From Mycolicibacterium celeriflavum (GTDB lineage Bacteria > Actinomycetota > Actinomycetes > Mycobacteriales > Mycobacteriaceae): 64,000 nt of DNA. Shown piece after piece: positions 8,766-21,132 of the stretch. Each line of letters begins with the position of its first letter. Position 1 is the stretch's first letter. Both the position numbers and the translations under genes were made by a program. The stretch spans positions 806,001-870,000 of the forward strand of contig NZ_AP022591.1 in NCBI RefSeq assembly GCF_010731795.1, given 5' to 3'. Under the pieces are notes generated by a model. That model had not been told where the DNA came from. It saw only the letters and a program-made list of their open reading frames with translations, and ran no database searches.

Positions 8766-10019
8766 GTGAAACGCCGGGTGCCGCGGCCCCGCGAGTTGGC
8801 ACCGCTGCTGCAGTTCAAGAAGCCGCAGCGCAACGCGACTCAGCGCAGACTGGCGGCGGCTCTGACGATCGACGATCTGCGACGCATCGCCAAACGCAGG
8901 ACCCCCAGGGCGGCGTTCGACTACGCCGACGGCGCAGCCGAAGAGGAACTGTCGCTGGCGCGTGCCCGGCAGGCGTTCCGCGACATCGAATTTCACCCCG
9001 CGATTCTGCGCGACGTCGCCAGCGTGGACACGAGTGCGACGGTGCTCGGCGGCCACGTCGCGCTGCCGTTCGGCATCGCGCCGACCGGCTTCACCCGGCT
9101 GATGCACACCGGGGGCGAGATCGCAGGCGCCCGCGCCGCCGCGCGCGCCGGCATCCCGTTTGCGCTGTCCACCTTGGGCACCAGCTCCATCGAAGAGGTC
9201 AAGGACGCCAACCCGCACGGGCGCAACTGGTTTCAGCTGTACATGTGGAAGGACCGGGACCGGTCGATGGCGCTGGTCGAGCGCGCTGCAGCGGCGGGCT
9301 ACGACACGCTTCTCGTGACCGTCGACGTGCCGGTCGCGGGCGCGCGTCTGCGCGACACCCGTAACGGTATGTCGATCCCGCCGACGCTGACACTGCGCAC
9401 CGTGCTGGACGCGGTCCCCCACCCCCGCTGGTGGTTCGACCTGCTCACCACCGAACCGTTGTCGTTCGCGTCGTTGGACCGGTGGCCGGGCACCGTGGCC
9501 GAGTATCTCGACACCATGTTCGACCCGACGGTGACCTTCGACGACCTCGCGTGGATCAAGCAGCAGTGGCCGAACAAGTTGGTGGTCAAGGGAATTCAAA
9601 CTCTTGACGATGCCAGGGCGGTCGTCGACCTCGGCGTGGACGGCATCGTGCTGTCCAACCACGGCGGCCGCCAACTCGACCGTGCACCGGTGCCGTTTCA
9701 CCTGCTGCCGCGTGTCGCACGCGAGGTCGGCGACGACGCAGAGATTTTGCTGGATACCGGAGTGATGTCCGGCGCCGACATCGTTGCGGCAATCGCGCTC
9801 GGCGCGCGTTTCACGTTGGTGGGCCGCGCCTACCTCTACGGCCTCATGGCGGGCGGCGAGGCAGGCGTCGACCGGGCGATAGAAATCCTGTCGCAGCAGG
9901 TCAACCGCACGATGCGGCTACTCGGCGTGGGTTCTCTGAGCGAACTCGGCCCGCGGCATGTCACCCAACTGCACCGGCTGAGACCCGGCGTGTCGGACCC
10001 TCCTCGCCGAACCACATAG
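8766..10019 (+). CDS. lldD2: FMN-dependent L-lactate dehydrogenase (alpha-hydroxy-acid oxidase family)
   Basis: This 417-residue enzyme oxidises L-lactate or another 2-hydroxy acid using FMN. The start region [15 protein letters not shown] and the core [18 protein letters not shown] closely recall M. tuberculosis LldD2 (Rv1872c). Active-site features are visible: FQLYMWKDR, the FMN-binding [11 protein letters not shown]ys, and the catalytic His/Arg in [10 protein letters not shown]. The C-terminus keeps [18 protein letters not shown]. The GTG start sits about 8 bases after an AGGTG ribosome-binding sequence. LldD2 supports growth on lactate by feeding electrons into metabolism. Whether this copy uses lactate or a related acid cannot be told from sequence. 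Confidence 0.9.
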   Translation: MKRRVPRPRELAPLLQFKKPQRNATQRRLAAALTIDDLRRIAKRRTPRAAFDYADGAAEEELSLARARQAFRDIEFHPAILRDVASVDTSATVLGGHVALPFGIAPTGFTRLMHTGGEIAGARAAARAGIPFALSTLGTSSIEEVKDANPHGRNWFQLYMWKDRDRSMALVERAAAAGYDTLLVTVDVPVAGARLRDTRNGMSIPPTLTLRTVLDAVPHPRWWFDLLTTEPLSFASLDRWPGTVAEYLDTMFDPTVTFDDLAWIKQQWPNKLVVKGIQTLDDARAVVDLGVDGIVLSNHGGRQLDRAPVPFHLLPRVAREVGDDAEILLDTGVMSGADIVAAIALGARFTLVGRAYLYGLMAGGEAGVDRAIEILSQQVNRTMRLLGVGSLSELGPRHVTQLHRLRPGVSDPPRRTT

Positions 10020-10082
10020 GTACCGCTGTTCTCACAGGTAACAGCTCACTTCCTCGCTTCTCGAGTCCTCGCCGAGTCGTAA

Positions 10083-11216
<1,134 letters not shown>

Positions 11217-11241
11217 GGCCACCGCCGAGATCCACCCACAA

Positions 11242-11280
11242 CAGGGAGCCTGCCGTTTCCCCCGAACGGCAGGCTCCCTG
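11242..11280 (+). terminator. Strong hairpin after fbpC
   Basis: A perfect 16-bp inverted repeat has arms 11242-11257 and 11265-11280 around a C-rich 7-base loop. It lies 26 bases after the mycolyltransferase stop. No U-tract follows, as is common for mycobacterial terminators. It separates fbpC from the lon promoter. Confidence 0.75.
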
Positions 11281-11364
11281 CCCTTTCGGGGTGTCCGGGT
11301 TCGCGCACTTTCGGGCCGTACGCGCAGAGTGAACGACCGCGGGAACAAATCAGACTGCCTAAAG

Positions 11365-11385
11365 GTTGAGCGCATCAGACTCAAA
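11365..11385 (+). promoter_or_regulatory. HAIR-type HspR operator upstream of lon
   Basis: The sequence GTTGAGC-N7-ACTCAAA matches the HAIR consensus CTTGAGT-N7-ACTCAAG with exact 7-base spacing and 11 of 14 arm positions. It lies 13 bases before the lon start codon. HspR represses heat-shock genes through this element, and lon is a known HAIR/HspR target in Streptomyces. Binding here is inferred. Confidence 0.75.
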
Positions 11386-11398
11386 CTTTGGAGGATTG

Positions 11399-13720
<2,322 letters not shown>

Positions 13721-13739
13721 CCGCGAAGATTGCACTCAG

Positions 13740-13767
13740 GGTCGTGGTCCCGCAACGGATCACGACC
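13740..13767 (+). terminator. Hairpin after lon
   Basis: An 11-bp stem with one G-T wobble has arms 13740-13750 and 13757-13767 around the loop CGCAAC, starting 19 bases after the lon stop. No U-tract follows. It is a likely terminator. Confidence 0.5.
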
Positions 13768-13806
13768 TTGAGCGCAAAAACAAGGCAATGCGGGTACAAA
13801 GCGACG

Positions 13807-13995
13807 GTGAGATTCGTACTCGATGTGAACCTGCCCGACGACGCCGACGCCCGCAGTGAGCTGGGCAGGATCCTGCGGTACTGGGACGGGGCGATGAAAG
13901 ACCTCGATGACCTCGAACCCGGAGATAGGCAGGACGTCTACGACTCCGCGTACAACCGGGTGGGCTCCTGGACGGTCAGCGCGGGCGGCGAGTAA
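13807..13995 (+). CDS. Small conserved hypothetical protein (62 aa)
   Basis: This 62-residue acidic protein begins VRFVLDVNLPDDADARSELGRILRYW and contains a run of Asp and Glu. It ends in a short aromatic segment (VGSWTVS). The composition and reading frame look coding and mycobacterial. The GTG start follows a purine-rich stretch but no strong Shine-Dalgarno sequence. I do not recognise a domain. It lies 29 bases before the TfoX-like gene on the same strand and may be cotranscribed. Confidence 0.6.
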   Translation: MRFVLDVNLPDDADARSELGRILRYWDGAMKDLDDLEPGDRQDVYDSAYNRVGSWTVSAGGE

Positions 13996-14024
13996 TTGTC
14001 GGGGGCTGACGCTAACGTCGTCTC

Positions 14025-14357
14025 ATGGCCTACGACGAGGACCTGGCCGACCGCATCCGAGAACTCCTCAGCGGCGTCCGTGGAGTCGAGGAGAAGCCGA
14101 TGTTCGGCGGGTTGGCGTTCCTGATCAACGGCAACATGGCGGTGGCGGCCAGCGGCCAGGGCGGCCTGATGGTGCGGGTGCCACCCGACGACACCTCGAA
14201 GCTGCTGTCGCGTGACCACGTCGCACCAATGGTGATGGCGGGTAGGGAAACCCGAGGATGGCTGCGGGTGTCCGACGACGGGATCCGGACCAAACGCCAG
14301 CTGCAGTCCTGGGTGGGCCGCGGACTCGACTACGCCAGAAGTTTGCCGCCGAAATAG
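14025..14357 (+). CDS. TfoX/Sxy N-terminal-domain protein
   Basis: This 110-residue protein consists of a single TfoX_N domain: LADRIRELL, then EEKPMFGGLAFLINGNMAVAASG, then a C-terminal WVGRGLDYARSLP. TfoX/Sxy proteins regulate competence in Gammaproteobacteria, but stand-alone N-terminal-domain proteins in actinobacteria have no proven function. It is followed 19 bases later by the HhH protein gene. Confidence 0.75.
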   Translation: MAYDEDLADRIRELLSGVRGVEEKPMFGGLAFLINGNMAVAASGQGGLMVRVPPDDTSKLLSRDHVAPMVMAGRETRGWLRVSDDGIRTKRQLQSWVGRGLDYARSLPPK

Positions 14358-14376
14358 CAGGGGTACGTCAGCCGAG

Positions 14377-15024
14377 ATGGAGGCCGCGGCACGCAAGAAG
14401 TTGGTAGCGAACCTGCTGAGACATGCGGGCACCACCTATGCGCAGGAGGCGGGTATCCGGCTGGCGGACAGACCCATGCCGCTCTTTCAGCTGCTGACCC
14501 TGTGCATGCTGGCCAGCAAGCCGATCGACGCCTCGATCGCTGTGGCGGCCGCGCACGAGCTGTTCAGCGCGGGCATCCGCACACCCAAGGCCGCCCTCGA
14601 AGCAGACCGCACCGCGATGATCCATGCGTTCGGGCGCGCCCACTACGTCCGGTACGACGAAAGCTCGGCAACCCGGCTGACCGACATCGCCTCCACCGTC
14701 GTCGACGAGTACGGCGGGGATCTGCGCAAGCTCGCGGAGGCCAGCAGCCACGACGTGACGGCTTTGACGCGGTTGTTGAAGCAGTTCAAGGGCATCGGCG
14801 ACACCGGCGCGGACATCTTCCTGCGCGAGGTCCAGGACGTCTGGACCTGGGTCCGGCCGTACTTCGACAAGCGGGCCGTCTCGGCAGCCAAAAAGCTCGG
14901 ATTGCCAGCCGGGACCGAGGAACTCGCCGCGCTGGCCCCGCGTAGGAACGCGAAACTCGCCGCGGCGCTGGTCAGGGTGTCGCTCGACGACGAGTTACGC
15001 GACACCGTGTCGGCACGTGAATGA
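14377..15024 (+). CDS. Helix-hairpin-helix (endonuclease III-like) protein
   Basis: This 215-residue helical protein has a helix-hairpin-helix motif, LKQFKGIGDTGADIFLREV, at about residues 137-155, where HhH-GPD DNA glycosylases have their DNA-binding hairpin. The N-terminal PLFQLLTLCMLASKPIDASIA helix also matches the glycosylase fold. The catalytic Lys/Asp pair and the C-terminal iron-sulfur cysteines of true endonuclease III are not evident. It could bind DNA without being a standard glycosylase. It ends 6 bases before the DUF72 gene. Confidence 0.65.
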   Translation: MEAAARKKLVANLLRHAGTTYAQEAGIRLADRPMPLFQLLTLCMLASKPIDASIAVAAAHELFSAGIRTPKAALEADRTAMIHAFGRAHYVRYDESSATRLTDIASTVVDEYGGDLRKLAEASSHDVTALTRLLKQFKGIGDTGADIFLREVQDVWTWVRPYFDKRAVSAAKKLGLPAGTEELAALAPRRNAKLAAALVRVSLDDELRDTVSARE

Positions 15025-15030
15025 GGCGAC

Positions 15031-15756
15031 ATGATCCGGATCGGCACGTCGGGCTGGTCGTATGACCATTGGACCGACGTGCTGTACCCCGCCGGTACAC
15101 CGGTGGCCAAGCGACTTGCCCGCTACGTCGAGGAGTTCGACACCGTCGAACTGAACGCCAGCTTCTACCGGTGGCCGAAGGACTCGGCGTTCGCCGGGTG
15201 GCGCCAACGACTGCCCGAAGGCTTCACGATGTCGGTCAAGGCCCAACGCGGGCTGACGCACTACCGGCGGCTGCGGGAGCCGGAGCCGTGGATCGAGCGG
15301 TTCGACCGGTGCTGGACCCTGCTGGGCGACCGCAGCGAGGCGCTGCTGGTGCAACTGCATCCGGAGTTGGAACGCGACGACGCCCGCCTGGAGTACTTCT
15401 TGAAGCTGATGCCCGATCGGATCCCGGTGGCGATGGAGCTGCGGCATCCCTCCTGGGACGACCCGGCGGTGTACGAGACGTTGGCACGTCACGGAGCCGC
15501 GTACGTCATCATGAGCGGTGCGCGGCTGCGCTGCGTTCCGCTGGCGACCAGTGAGCTGGTGTACATCAGGATGCACGGCCCCGACCAGGATTCGATGTAC
15601 GCGGGCTCCTATCCCGACGACGAGCTCCGGCGCTGGGCGGAGCGGATCCTGGCGTGGGACCGGGAAGGCAGACGTGTCCTGGTGTATTTCAACAACGACC
15701 TGGGCGGCCACGCGGTGCGCAATGCGCAGACGCTTCGAGCCATGGTGACCGACTGA
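15031..15756 (+). CDS. DUF72 domain-containing protein (YecE-like TIM barrel)
   Basis: This 241-residue protein matches the DUF72 family throughout: IRIGTSGWSYDHW at the start, FDTVELNASFYRWP, a central FTMSVKAQRGLTHYRRL, VAMELRHPSW, and a C-terminal VLVYFNNDLGGHAVRNAQTL. The fold is a TIM barrel. No biochemical role is established for the family. It is encoded directly after the HhH protein, probably in the same transcript. Confidence 0.85.
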   Translation: MIRIGTSGWSYDHWTDVLYPAGTPVAKRLARYVEEFDTVELNASFYRWPKDSAFAGWRQRLPEGFTMSVKAQRGLTHYRRLREPEPWIERFDRCWTLLGDRSEALLVQLHPELERDDARLEYFLKLMPDRIPVAMELRHPSWDDPAVYETLARHGAAYVIMSGARLRCVPLATSELVYIRMHGPDQDSMYAGSYPDDELRRWAERILAWDREGRRVLVYFNNDLGGHAVRNAQTLRAMVTD

Positions 15757-15783
15757 CGAGCCGAGGGCACCCCCGCGTCGAGC

Positions 15784-15802
15784 GCCGGAATCGCGTTCCG
15801 GC
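15784..15802 (+). terminator. Short hairpin after DUF72 gene
   Basis: A perfect 7-bp stem (GCCGGAA / TTCCGGC) with a 5-base loop lies 27 bases after the DUF72 stop and 17 bases before the lipoprotein start. It could end the upstream transcript or sit in the leader of the next gene. Confidence 0.35.
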
Positions 15803-15818
15803 ACGCTTGAGAACCGAA

Positions 15819-16406
15819 ATGCGTGTCCTATGTCTGATCTCGGCCGTCGCGGTCCTTGCGGTGGGTTGTTCGGGTGAGCGGATCGTGACCACCGACGAGC
15901 CGCGCGTGGCTTCCCCGCCGACGTCGACCACCAGCACACCTCTCCCAGCGCCGAACAGCAGGCACCTGGTCAACGCGTTCGACTACGTCGCCCATCCGGC
16001 AGGCAAGGCCGCTTACTACTTCACCACCCCGAGCGGACGCTGGGCGTGTGCGATCGTGCCGCGCGACAAGGCCGGCTGCCAGTCGGCGACATCGTGGCGG
16101 TCGAGCCTGAACATCACCGGCGAACCGGAAACGGTACCCAACGCCGACGGCGAGCAGACGACGCCGAACGCGATCATCGTCGAGCGCGACGCCCAGCCGC
16201 GGTTCGTCGCGCTGGAGCAGCCGGAATTCGTCCTCGAGAACGCAAAGGTGCTCGGGTTCAACCGAATTCTGGCGGCCGCCGGGTTTCGCTGCAATGTGCA
16301 GGAAGCCGGCGTCTCATGTATGAGCGAGGCGACCGGGCGGGGCTTCACGTTCGCCCCAGAAGGATTCAAGCCGCAGTACGCCGAGGTGCCGGCGAACGCA
16401 CCCTAG
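15819..16406 (+). CDS. Putative lipoprotein
   Basis: This 195-residue protein has a signal peptide and lipobox (AVLAVGC) placing the lipidated Cys at about residue 17. A Thr/Ser/Pro-rich linker follows. The mature part holds FTTPSGRWACAIVP, a Cys pair in the middle (ACAIVP...GCQSA), and two Cys near the C-terminus (GFRCNVQEAGVSCMS), which may form disulfides outside the membrane. The function is unknown. Its stop overlaps the convergent thiolase-like gene by 4 bp. Confidence 0.75.
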   Translation: MRVLCLISAVAVLAVGCSGERIVTTDEPRVASPPTSTTSTPLPAPNSRHLVNAFDYVAHPAGKAAYYFTTPSGRWACAIVPRDKAGCQSATSWRSSLNITGEPETVPNADGEQTTPNAIIVERDAQPRFVALEQPEFVLENAKVLGFNRILAAAGFRCNVQEAGVSCMSEATGRGFTFAPEGFKPQYAEVPANAP

Positions 16407-17872
16407 AGCATCGTGGCGGTACCGTCCGCGTCGACCTTGACCTTGGCGCCGGCGATGTCATCGGCGACCGTGGCCGCTGCCTCCGCCGGGTCGGTGACGA
16501 CGGCCAGCACGCGCGAGCCCTCGGGCGTGCGCACCGCGAGGAATGCCTTCTCCGGCGAGCCTTCCCGGCTGAACGGCGTCGTCCAGGTTTCCACCGTGCC
16601 AGCCCCGGACCACTCCACCAGCCCGGCGCGGGTCGGCTCGCGATCGACCTCCGATTGCACGTCTTCCCAGCGGAACTCGTGCGCAGGCGGTTCGGCGCTG
16701 TAGACGCCGAAACTGTGCTTGGTGAGGTAACCGCCGTTCGCGGTGATCAGGCCTCGCTGGCCGGGACGGGTGGCCAGCCGCTCGGCCATGGTGGCGATCG
16801 AGTGGGTGACGTAGTTGTTCCACGGGCCGCCGGCGAAGGTGAGCCCGCCGGTGACCGTGAGCGGTCTGGCGGTGTCCCCGATCGGCAGCCCGAGTTCGTT
16901 GGCGGCCACCTGCACCGCCGACGGAAAGCACGAGTAGAGGTCGACAAGCTCGACGTCGTCGATGCCCAGCCCTGCCAGTTGCAAGGCGCGCCGACCCGCG
17001 ATCCGGATGGCAGGCGAGGTGTAGAACTCTGCGCGCTCCCCGATCGCGTAGGTGTCGTGCGCGTCGGTGCCCGAGTGCGGAAAAATCCAGCGGTCCCTGG
17101 GAATCTGCAGATGAGCCGCCTTCTCGGCCGAGGTGAGGACGAGCGCCGCCGCCTGGTCGACCATGTTGTTGGAGTTCATCAGCTTCGGGTACGGCCAACT
17201 GATCATCCGGTTGTCCGGACCGGCCTGCCAGATCTGCTCCGCCGGCACCGGGTCTCGGCTCCAGGCGTGCGGATTGGTCGCGGCCACCGCACTGAACTGC
17301 GCCCACAGTTCGCCGATCCGACGTCGGTGCTCCTCGCTGGACTCGCCCGCTGCGATCCGCAAAGCCTGCTCGAACATCGGGTAGACATAGGCCGGTCGGT
17401 CCAGGTGGATCCGGATCTCGGCGGGTCCGGCCATCGGTACCCCGTCGTCGGCGCCTTCGGCCATCGGAACCGACTCGTCCTGGCGAGTCCATTGGGGCTT
17501 GATGCCCTTGGCCCGCAACCGGGTTCGGGAGCGCCAGGTTTCCGCGCCGGCGATCAGGACGACGTCGACGCGGCCGTTCTGGATGTCCCGGCACGCCTCA
17601 TTGACCAGTGACTGCGGTGTGTTGCCGCCGACTCCGGTGTAACGTGTGGTGGCAAAGTCGGCTTTGATCCGTTGCGCCAGAAGCAGTCCCGGATCACGGT
17701 ACCGCCAGGACAGCAGGCTGACGACGCGCACCGAGTCGACGGCTTCGAGCACCCGCGGATCGGCGGCGGCGCGCGCGGCCGCGACCATCAGGTCGATCGG
17801 CTCCGCGTCGGGGTTCTCGTCGCGCTGGTTCAGTTGTCCGTAGCCGGCCAACACCGGTGTCCTCGGGTCCAT
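16403..17872 (-). CDS. Thiolase-like acetyl-CoA acetyltransferase family protein (Rv1867-like)
   Basis: This 489-residue protein has a thiolase fold: RTPVLAGYGQLNQRDE at the N-terminus, GVGGNTPQSLVNEACRDIQ near residue 85, DVELVDLYSCFPSAVQVAA, then GLITANGGYLTKHSFGVYS. It resembles M. tuberculosis Rv1867, a thiolase-like or SCP-2-like protein of unproven activity. The usual catalytic Cys/His set is not obvious to me, so it may bind acyl-CoA rather than cleave it. The ATG at 17872 overlaps the preceding stop by one base (TGATG); a GTG one codon upstream is possible. It is the last gene of a three-gene operon with the CoA-transferase and LLM genes. Confidence 0.75.
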   Translation of the reverse strand: MDPRTPVLAGYGQLNQRDENPDAEPIDLMVAAARAAADPRVLEAVDSVRVVSLLSWRYRDPGLLLAQRIKADFATTRYTGVGGNTPQSLVNEACRDIQNGRVDVVLIAGAETWRSRTRLRAKGIKPQWTRQDESVPMAEGADDGVPMAGPAEIRIHLDRPAYVYPMFEQALRIAAGESSEEHRRRIGELWAQFSAVAATNPHAWSRDPVPAEQIWQAGPDNRMISWPYPKLMNSNNMVDQAAALVLTSAEKAAHLQIPRDRWIFPHSGTDAHDTYAIGERAEFYTSPAIRIAGRRALQLAGLGIDDVELVDLYSCFPSAVQVAANELGLPIGDTARPLTVTGGLTFAGGPWNNYVTHSIATMAERLATRPGQRGLITANGGYLTKHSFGVYSAEPPAHEFRWEDVQSEVDREPTRAGLVEWSGAGTVETWTTPFSREGSPEKAFLAVRTPEGSRVLAVVTDPAEAAATVADDIAGAKVKVDADGTATML

Positions 17873-20178
17873 CACGGCCTTCCTTGGTAGGCGAAGAGCG
17901 CGCCGTCGGCGATGAGCCGGTCGGTTTCCTCGTCGGTCATGCCGAGGATCTGCCGGCAGATCTGGCGCGTGTGCTCCCCCGGCATCGGCGCCGGCCGCAT
18001 CTCCGCGGGCGGAATGTTGGTGTACGGCGCGGGCCCGGTCTCAGTGAGCATGGGCTCCTCGAACAGCGGATGCCCCATGGCGGCGAACACGTTTCGTGAA
18101 CGTACCTGCGGGTCGGCGGGCACATCGACGGCGCGGTTCATCGGCGCTGCGGGGATCCCCGCCTCCTGCAGCGCGTGCGCCACCGCCGTCTTGTCCCGGG
18201 CGCGGGTCCACTCGGCGATGTCGAGGCCGTCGGTGAGAGAGGTCAACGCTTCGCGGTCGGCATCGGTCCGGAGCGAGATCACGCACCATTCGTCGTCGCC
18301 CGTGCACGGGTACACGCCGTGCACGGCAGCGTCGTCGACCACCGGCAGTTGTGCCGCGCGCGCCGCTTCGGTGACATAACGCGTCGCCAACTGGTTCACC
18401 GCGGCCTCGGCTTGTGAGACGTGTACGTGCGCGGGTCCCCCGGTGCGGTCGCGCCGGATCAGCGCTGCCAGTGCCGCGATCGCGGTGATCCGCGCGGCCA
18501 CATGGTCGGGGAAAACCGTCGTCGCGTCGTAGAATCCGCCGTCGGCCGACGTCCACAGCGAGGTGATCCCCGTCGTCGCGCGCACCAGCGGCCCGTAACC
18601 CATCCGCGCGCTCCACGGCCCCGTCGAGCCGAAGGCGCTGCTCTCGGCGAGCACGATGCTGGGGTTCAGCTCTCGCAGACGGTCGTATGAGAACCCAAGC
18701 GCGGCAAGTGTTCCCGGCCGGAAGTTGGCAAGCACCGCGTCGGCATCGGCAACCAAGCGGGCGAACAAGTCGGCGCCCGCGGGGGTGCGCAGGTCGATGC
18801 CCAGGCTCTGCTCGTTGCGGTGGGTCAACGCCCATGATCTGCTCATCACCTGACCAGGCGGGGTCTGCCGCAGCCCGTCTGGATAGGCGGCGCTCTCGAT
18901 CTTGATCACCTCGGCACCGAGGTCGGCGAACAACCGGCCCAGTTCGCCCCCGGCGACGATGACGCCGAGGTCGAGGATCCGCATCCCGTCGAACGGGCGC
19001 TGGCTCACCGCCGCCTCTGCGCGCGGCGCGTGCGATGGCTGACCGGCCCAACGAGGTTCGTCGGCCCCGGGAGACCGGGCCAGCCACCTCACCCCGGTGT
19101 GGTGTCCGTCGACGACGAACGGCCCCGCGGGCGCGTCGACCTGAGCTCCGGGCGCGAATTCCGCTGCGGTCAACGCGCCCACGACGCGCAGGTGCTCGGA
19201 GGCCAACGCCTCCGCCGGTGTCAGTACCGCGGCGAGCGGCACTCCCCGCACCTGCCCCTCCGCCACCAGGGCATCCATCGTCTGCGGTGCGAAGAAGTCG
19301 GCGATCAACGCGTTGAGTTCCCGCGAGGCCGCGTACCGCGCGGCGATCGTGTCGAATTTCGGATCGGCGAACTGCTCCGGTTCGCCCAGCCAGGCGCGCA
19401 TTCCGCGCCACTGGCGCGCGGAGAGCAGGCAGACCCGCACATGTCCGTCCGTGCAGGCGAAGATTGGGTAGATGTTCTGGTTACGCGGCCTGCCGCGCCA
19501 GATCTCGGTGGTCTTCTTGAGGCCGACGGCGGCTTGCCCCTCCGACCCGAACGGCGGATCGAGCGACTGCAGCACGCCCTCGAATCGCGAGAAGTCGATG
19601 TAATCGCCTGTGCCGTCGCGTAACCGGCGGTAGTAGGCGGCCAGCGCCGCCCACGCCGCCTGCACTGCGGCCGTGCCCGATGCCAGCCCGATGGGCGGCA
19701 GCACCGGAGTCCCGGAGGTCGGTCCGGTGCGCGACAGCGCGGTCGACAGCGCATAGAGCACCGGGTCGGTGGCCCGCCACGCCGCGTACGGGCCTGCGGT
19801 GCCGAAGTCGGTGACCGACAGCGCCACGAGATGGTCGAACCGTCGCGCCAGCTCGGCGCACGACGTTCCGAATCGAGCAGCGCCGCGCGGGTTTCCGCTG
19901 TCGACGACGATGTCGGCGGTGCTCGCCAGATCGAGCAGGCGCCGGTGGTCGCCGGGTTCGGCGGGATCGAGGACCGCGCAGCGCTTGTTCGCGTTGTCCA
20001 CCGCGAACCGCACACTCGTCCCGGCGACGGCCGGCAGCGCGTGGCGCGCGTCGCTCCCCTCCGGCGGTTCGATCTTCAGCACGTCGGCGCCGAGGTCGGC
20101 GAACAGCCGGCACACCGCGTCGGATTCAGCACCGCCCAGATCGAGCACCCGCACGGATGCCAGCAGTGGCTCGCTCAT
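17872..20178 (-). CDS. Double-domain family III CoA-transferase (CaiB/BaiF type, Rv1866-like)
   Basis: This 768-residue protein contains two CaiB/BaiF modules in tandem. The first begins VRVLDLGGAESDAVCRLFADLGADVLKIEPPEG at residue 9 and has the family FGTAGPYAAW motif. The second begins MRILDLGVIVAGGELGRLFADLGAEVIKIES at about residue 393 and contains FGSTGPWSARMGYGP. Single-module relatives act as dimers moving CoA between acids, or as alpha-methylacyl-CoA racemases. A fused pair should form an intramolecular pseudo-dimer. It overlaps the LLM gene by 4 bp and the thiolase-like gene by about one codon. The operon suggests activation and breakdown of an unusual branched or sterol-like acyl chain; the substrate is unknown. 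Confidence 0.8.
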   Translation of the reverse strand: MSEPLLASVRVLDLGGAESDAVCRLFADLGADVLKIEPPEGSDARHALPAVAGTSVRFAVDNANKRCAVLDPAEPGDHRRLLDLASTADIVVDSGNPRGAARFGTSCAELARRFDHLVALSVTDFGTAGPYAAWRATDPVLYALSTALSRTGPTSGTPVLPPIGLASGTAAVQAAWAALAAYYRRLRDGTGDYIDFSRFEGVLQSLDPPFGSEGQAAVGLKKTTEIWRGRPRNQNIYPIFACTDGHVRVCLLSARQWRGMRAWLGEPEQFADPKFDTIAARYAASRELNALIADFFAPQTMDALVAEGQVRGVPLAAVLTPAEALASEHLRVVGALTAAEFAPGAQVDAPAGPFVVDGHHTGVRWLARSPGADEPRWAGQPSHAPRAEAAVSQRPFDGMRILDLGVIVAGGELGRLFADLGAEVIKIESAAYPDGLRQTPPGQVMSRSWALTHRNEQSLGIDLRTPAGADLFARLVADADAVLANFRPGTLAALGFSYDRLRELNPSIVLAESSAFGSTGPWSARMGYGPLVRATTGITSLWTSADGGFYDATTVFPDHVAARITAIAALAALIRRDRTGGPAHVHVSQAEAAVNQLATRYVTEAARAAQLPVVDDAAVHGVYPCTGDDEWCVISLRTDADREALTSLTDGLDIAEWTRARDKTAVAHALQEAGIPAAPMNRAVDVPADPQVRSRNVFAAMGHPLFEEPMLTETGPAPYTNIPPAEMRPAPMPGEHTRQICRQILGMTDEETDRLIADGALFAYQGRP

Positions 20179-21047
20179 GCGGCCAGCAGCCGTTCGGCCC
20201 AGCGCAGGTGCTCGTCGGTGTCGGCGGCCACGTACATCAGGTCGACGAACGCGTCGGGGTAGCCGGCGGCGGCGAGCGTCCGCACCGCCTCGGCGACGCG
20301 CTCGATCGGCGTGCCCTCGGCGACGTTGACACGAAGGTAGGTGTGGATGGCCGACGGATCGCGGCCAGCCGCGCGGGCGGCGTCGTCGATGATGCGGCGC
20401 TGGCGGTCGAGCATCTCCGGGAACACCCCGCCGGGCACGTTGACCGCGGGCAGCCATCCGTCGCCGCGCGCGCCGATCCGCCTCAGGCCGGCCGCTGTGA
20501 ACGAGGCGAGGTAGATGGGCGGCGGCTGTTGCACCGGCTTGAGGTCGACCCACGACGGCGGGATCGACCAGCGCTCGCCGTCGTGAGCCACCGGATTCGT
20601 CGTCCACAGGGCGTGCAGCGCATCGAGCAGCTCGTCCAATTGCGCACCGCGGCGGCGGAACGGCGCGCCCGCCGCCTGGAACTCCTCGGGCGACCAGCCG
20701 ATGCCGAAGCCGGGCAGCAGCCGCCCATTACTGACCACGTCGAGGGCGGTCAGTTGGCGGCCCAGCTGCACCGGCGGATACCACGGTGCGACGAAAACGC
20801 TGCTGCCCAACCGGACCCGGCTGGTGACGGCGGCCGCCACCGCCAGCGCGACGAACGGATCCAGTCCGGTGCGGAACTGCTCGGGAATGGTGTCGGAACC
20901 CGCGTAACCGACGCTGGGCTGGACAGCTGTGATGAGCCGGTCCCCGACCCATAGGCTGTCCGCGCCGAGGTCTTCGACCGTCTTGGCGAACCGGGCCAGG
21001 TCGGCGCGCGCGGATCCGCCATACTGCGGCACCGCGAATCCCAACAC
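20175..21047 (-). CDS. LLM-class (F420-dependent type) oxidoreductase
   Basis: This roughly 290-residue flavin/F420 TIM-barrel protein has GADSLWVGDRL, VRLGSSVFVAP, GRLLPGFGIGWSPEEFQAAG and IGARGDGWLPA, typical of the luciferase-like monooxygenase family in mycobacteria. The GTG start at 21047 fits the family N-terminus (VLGFAVPQYGG); a longer in-frame form has less plausible sequence. It is the first gene of the operon with the CoA-transferase and thiolase-like genes and is divergent from phosphoketolase. The substrate cannot be inferred. Confidence 0.8.
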   Translation of the reverse strand: MLGFAVPQYGGSARADLARFAKTVEDLGADSLWVGDRLITAVQPSVGYAGSDTIPEQFRTGLDPFVALAVAAAVTSRVRLGSSVFVAPWYPPVQLGRQLTALDVVSNGRLLPGFGIGWSPEEFQAAGAPFRRRGAQLDELLDALHALWTTNPVAHDGERWSIPPSWVDLKPVQQPPPIYLASFTAAGLRRIGARGDGWLPAVNVPGGVFPEMLDRQRRIIDDAARAAGRDPSAIHTYLRVNVAEGTPIERVAEAVRTLAAAGYPDAFVDLMYVAADTDEHLRWAERLLAA

Positions 21048-21132
21048 GCTCGACAGGCTAATGCGTAGGTTCTGGTGCAGTGGGTACCAGGACCACACGC
21101 GTTGTTCACAAGCCACGACGATGATGAGTTAG

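Noticed and set aside
10026..10045. Inverted repeat CTGTT...AACAG after lldD2
   Set aside because: A 5-bp stem around a 9-base loop is too weak to call a terminator.
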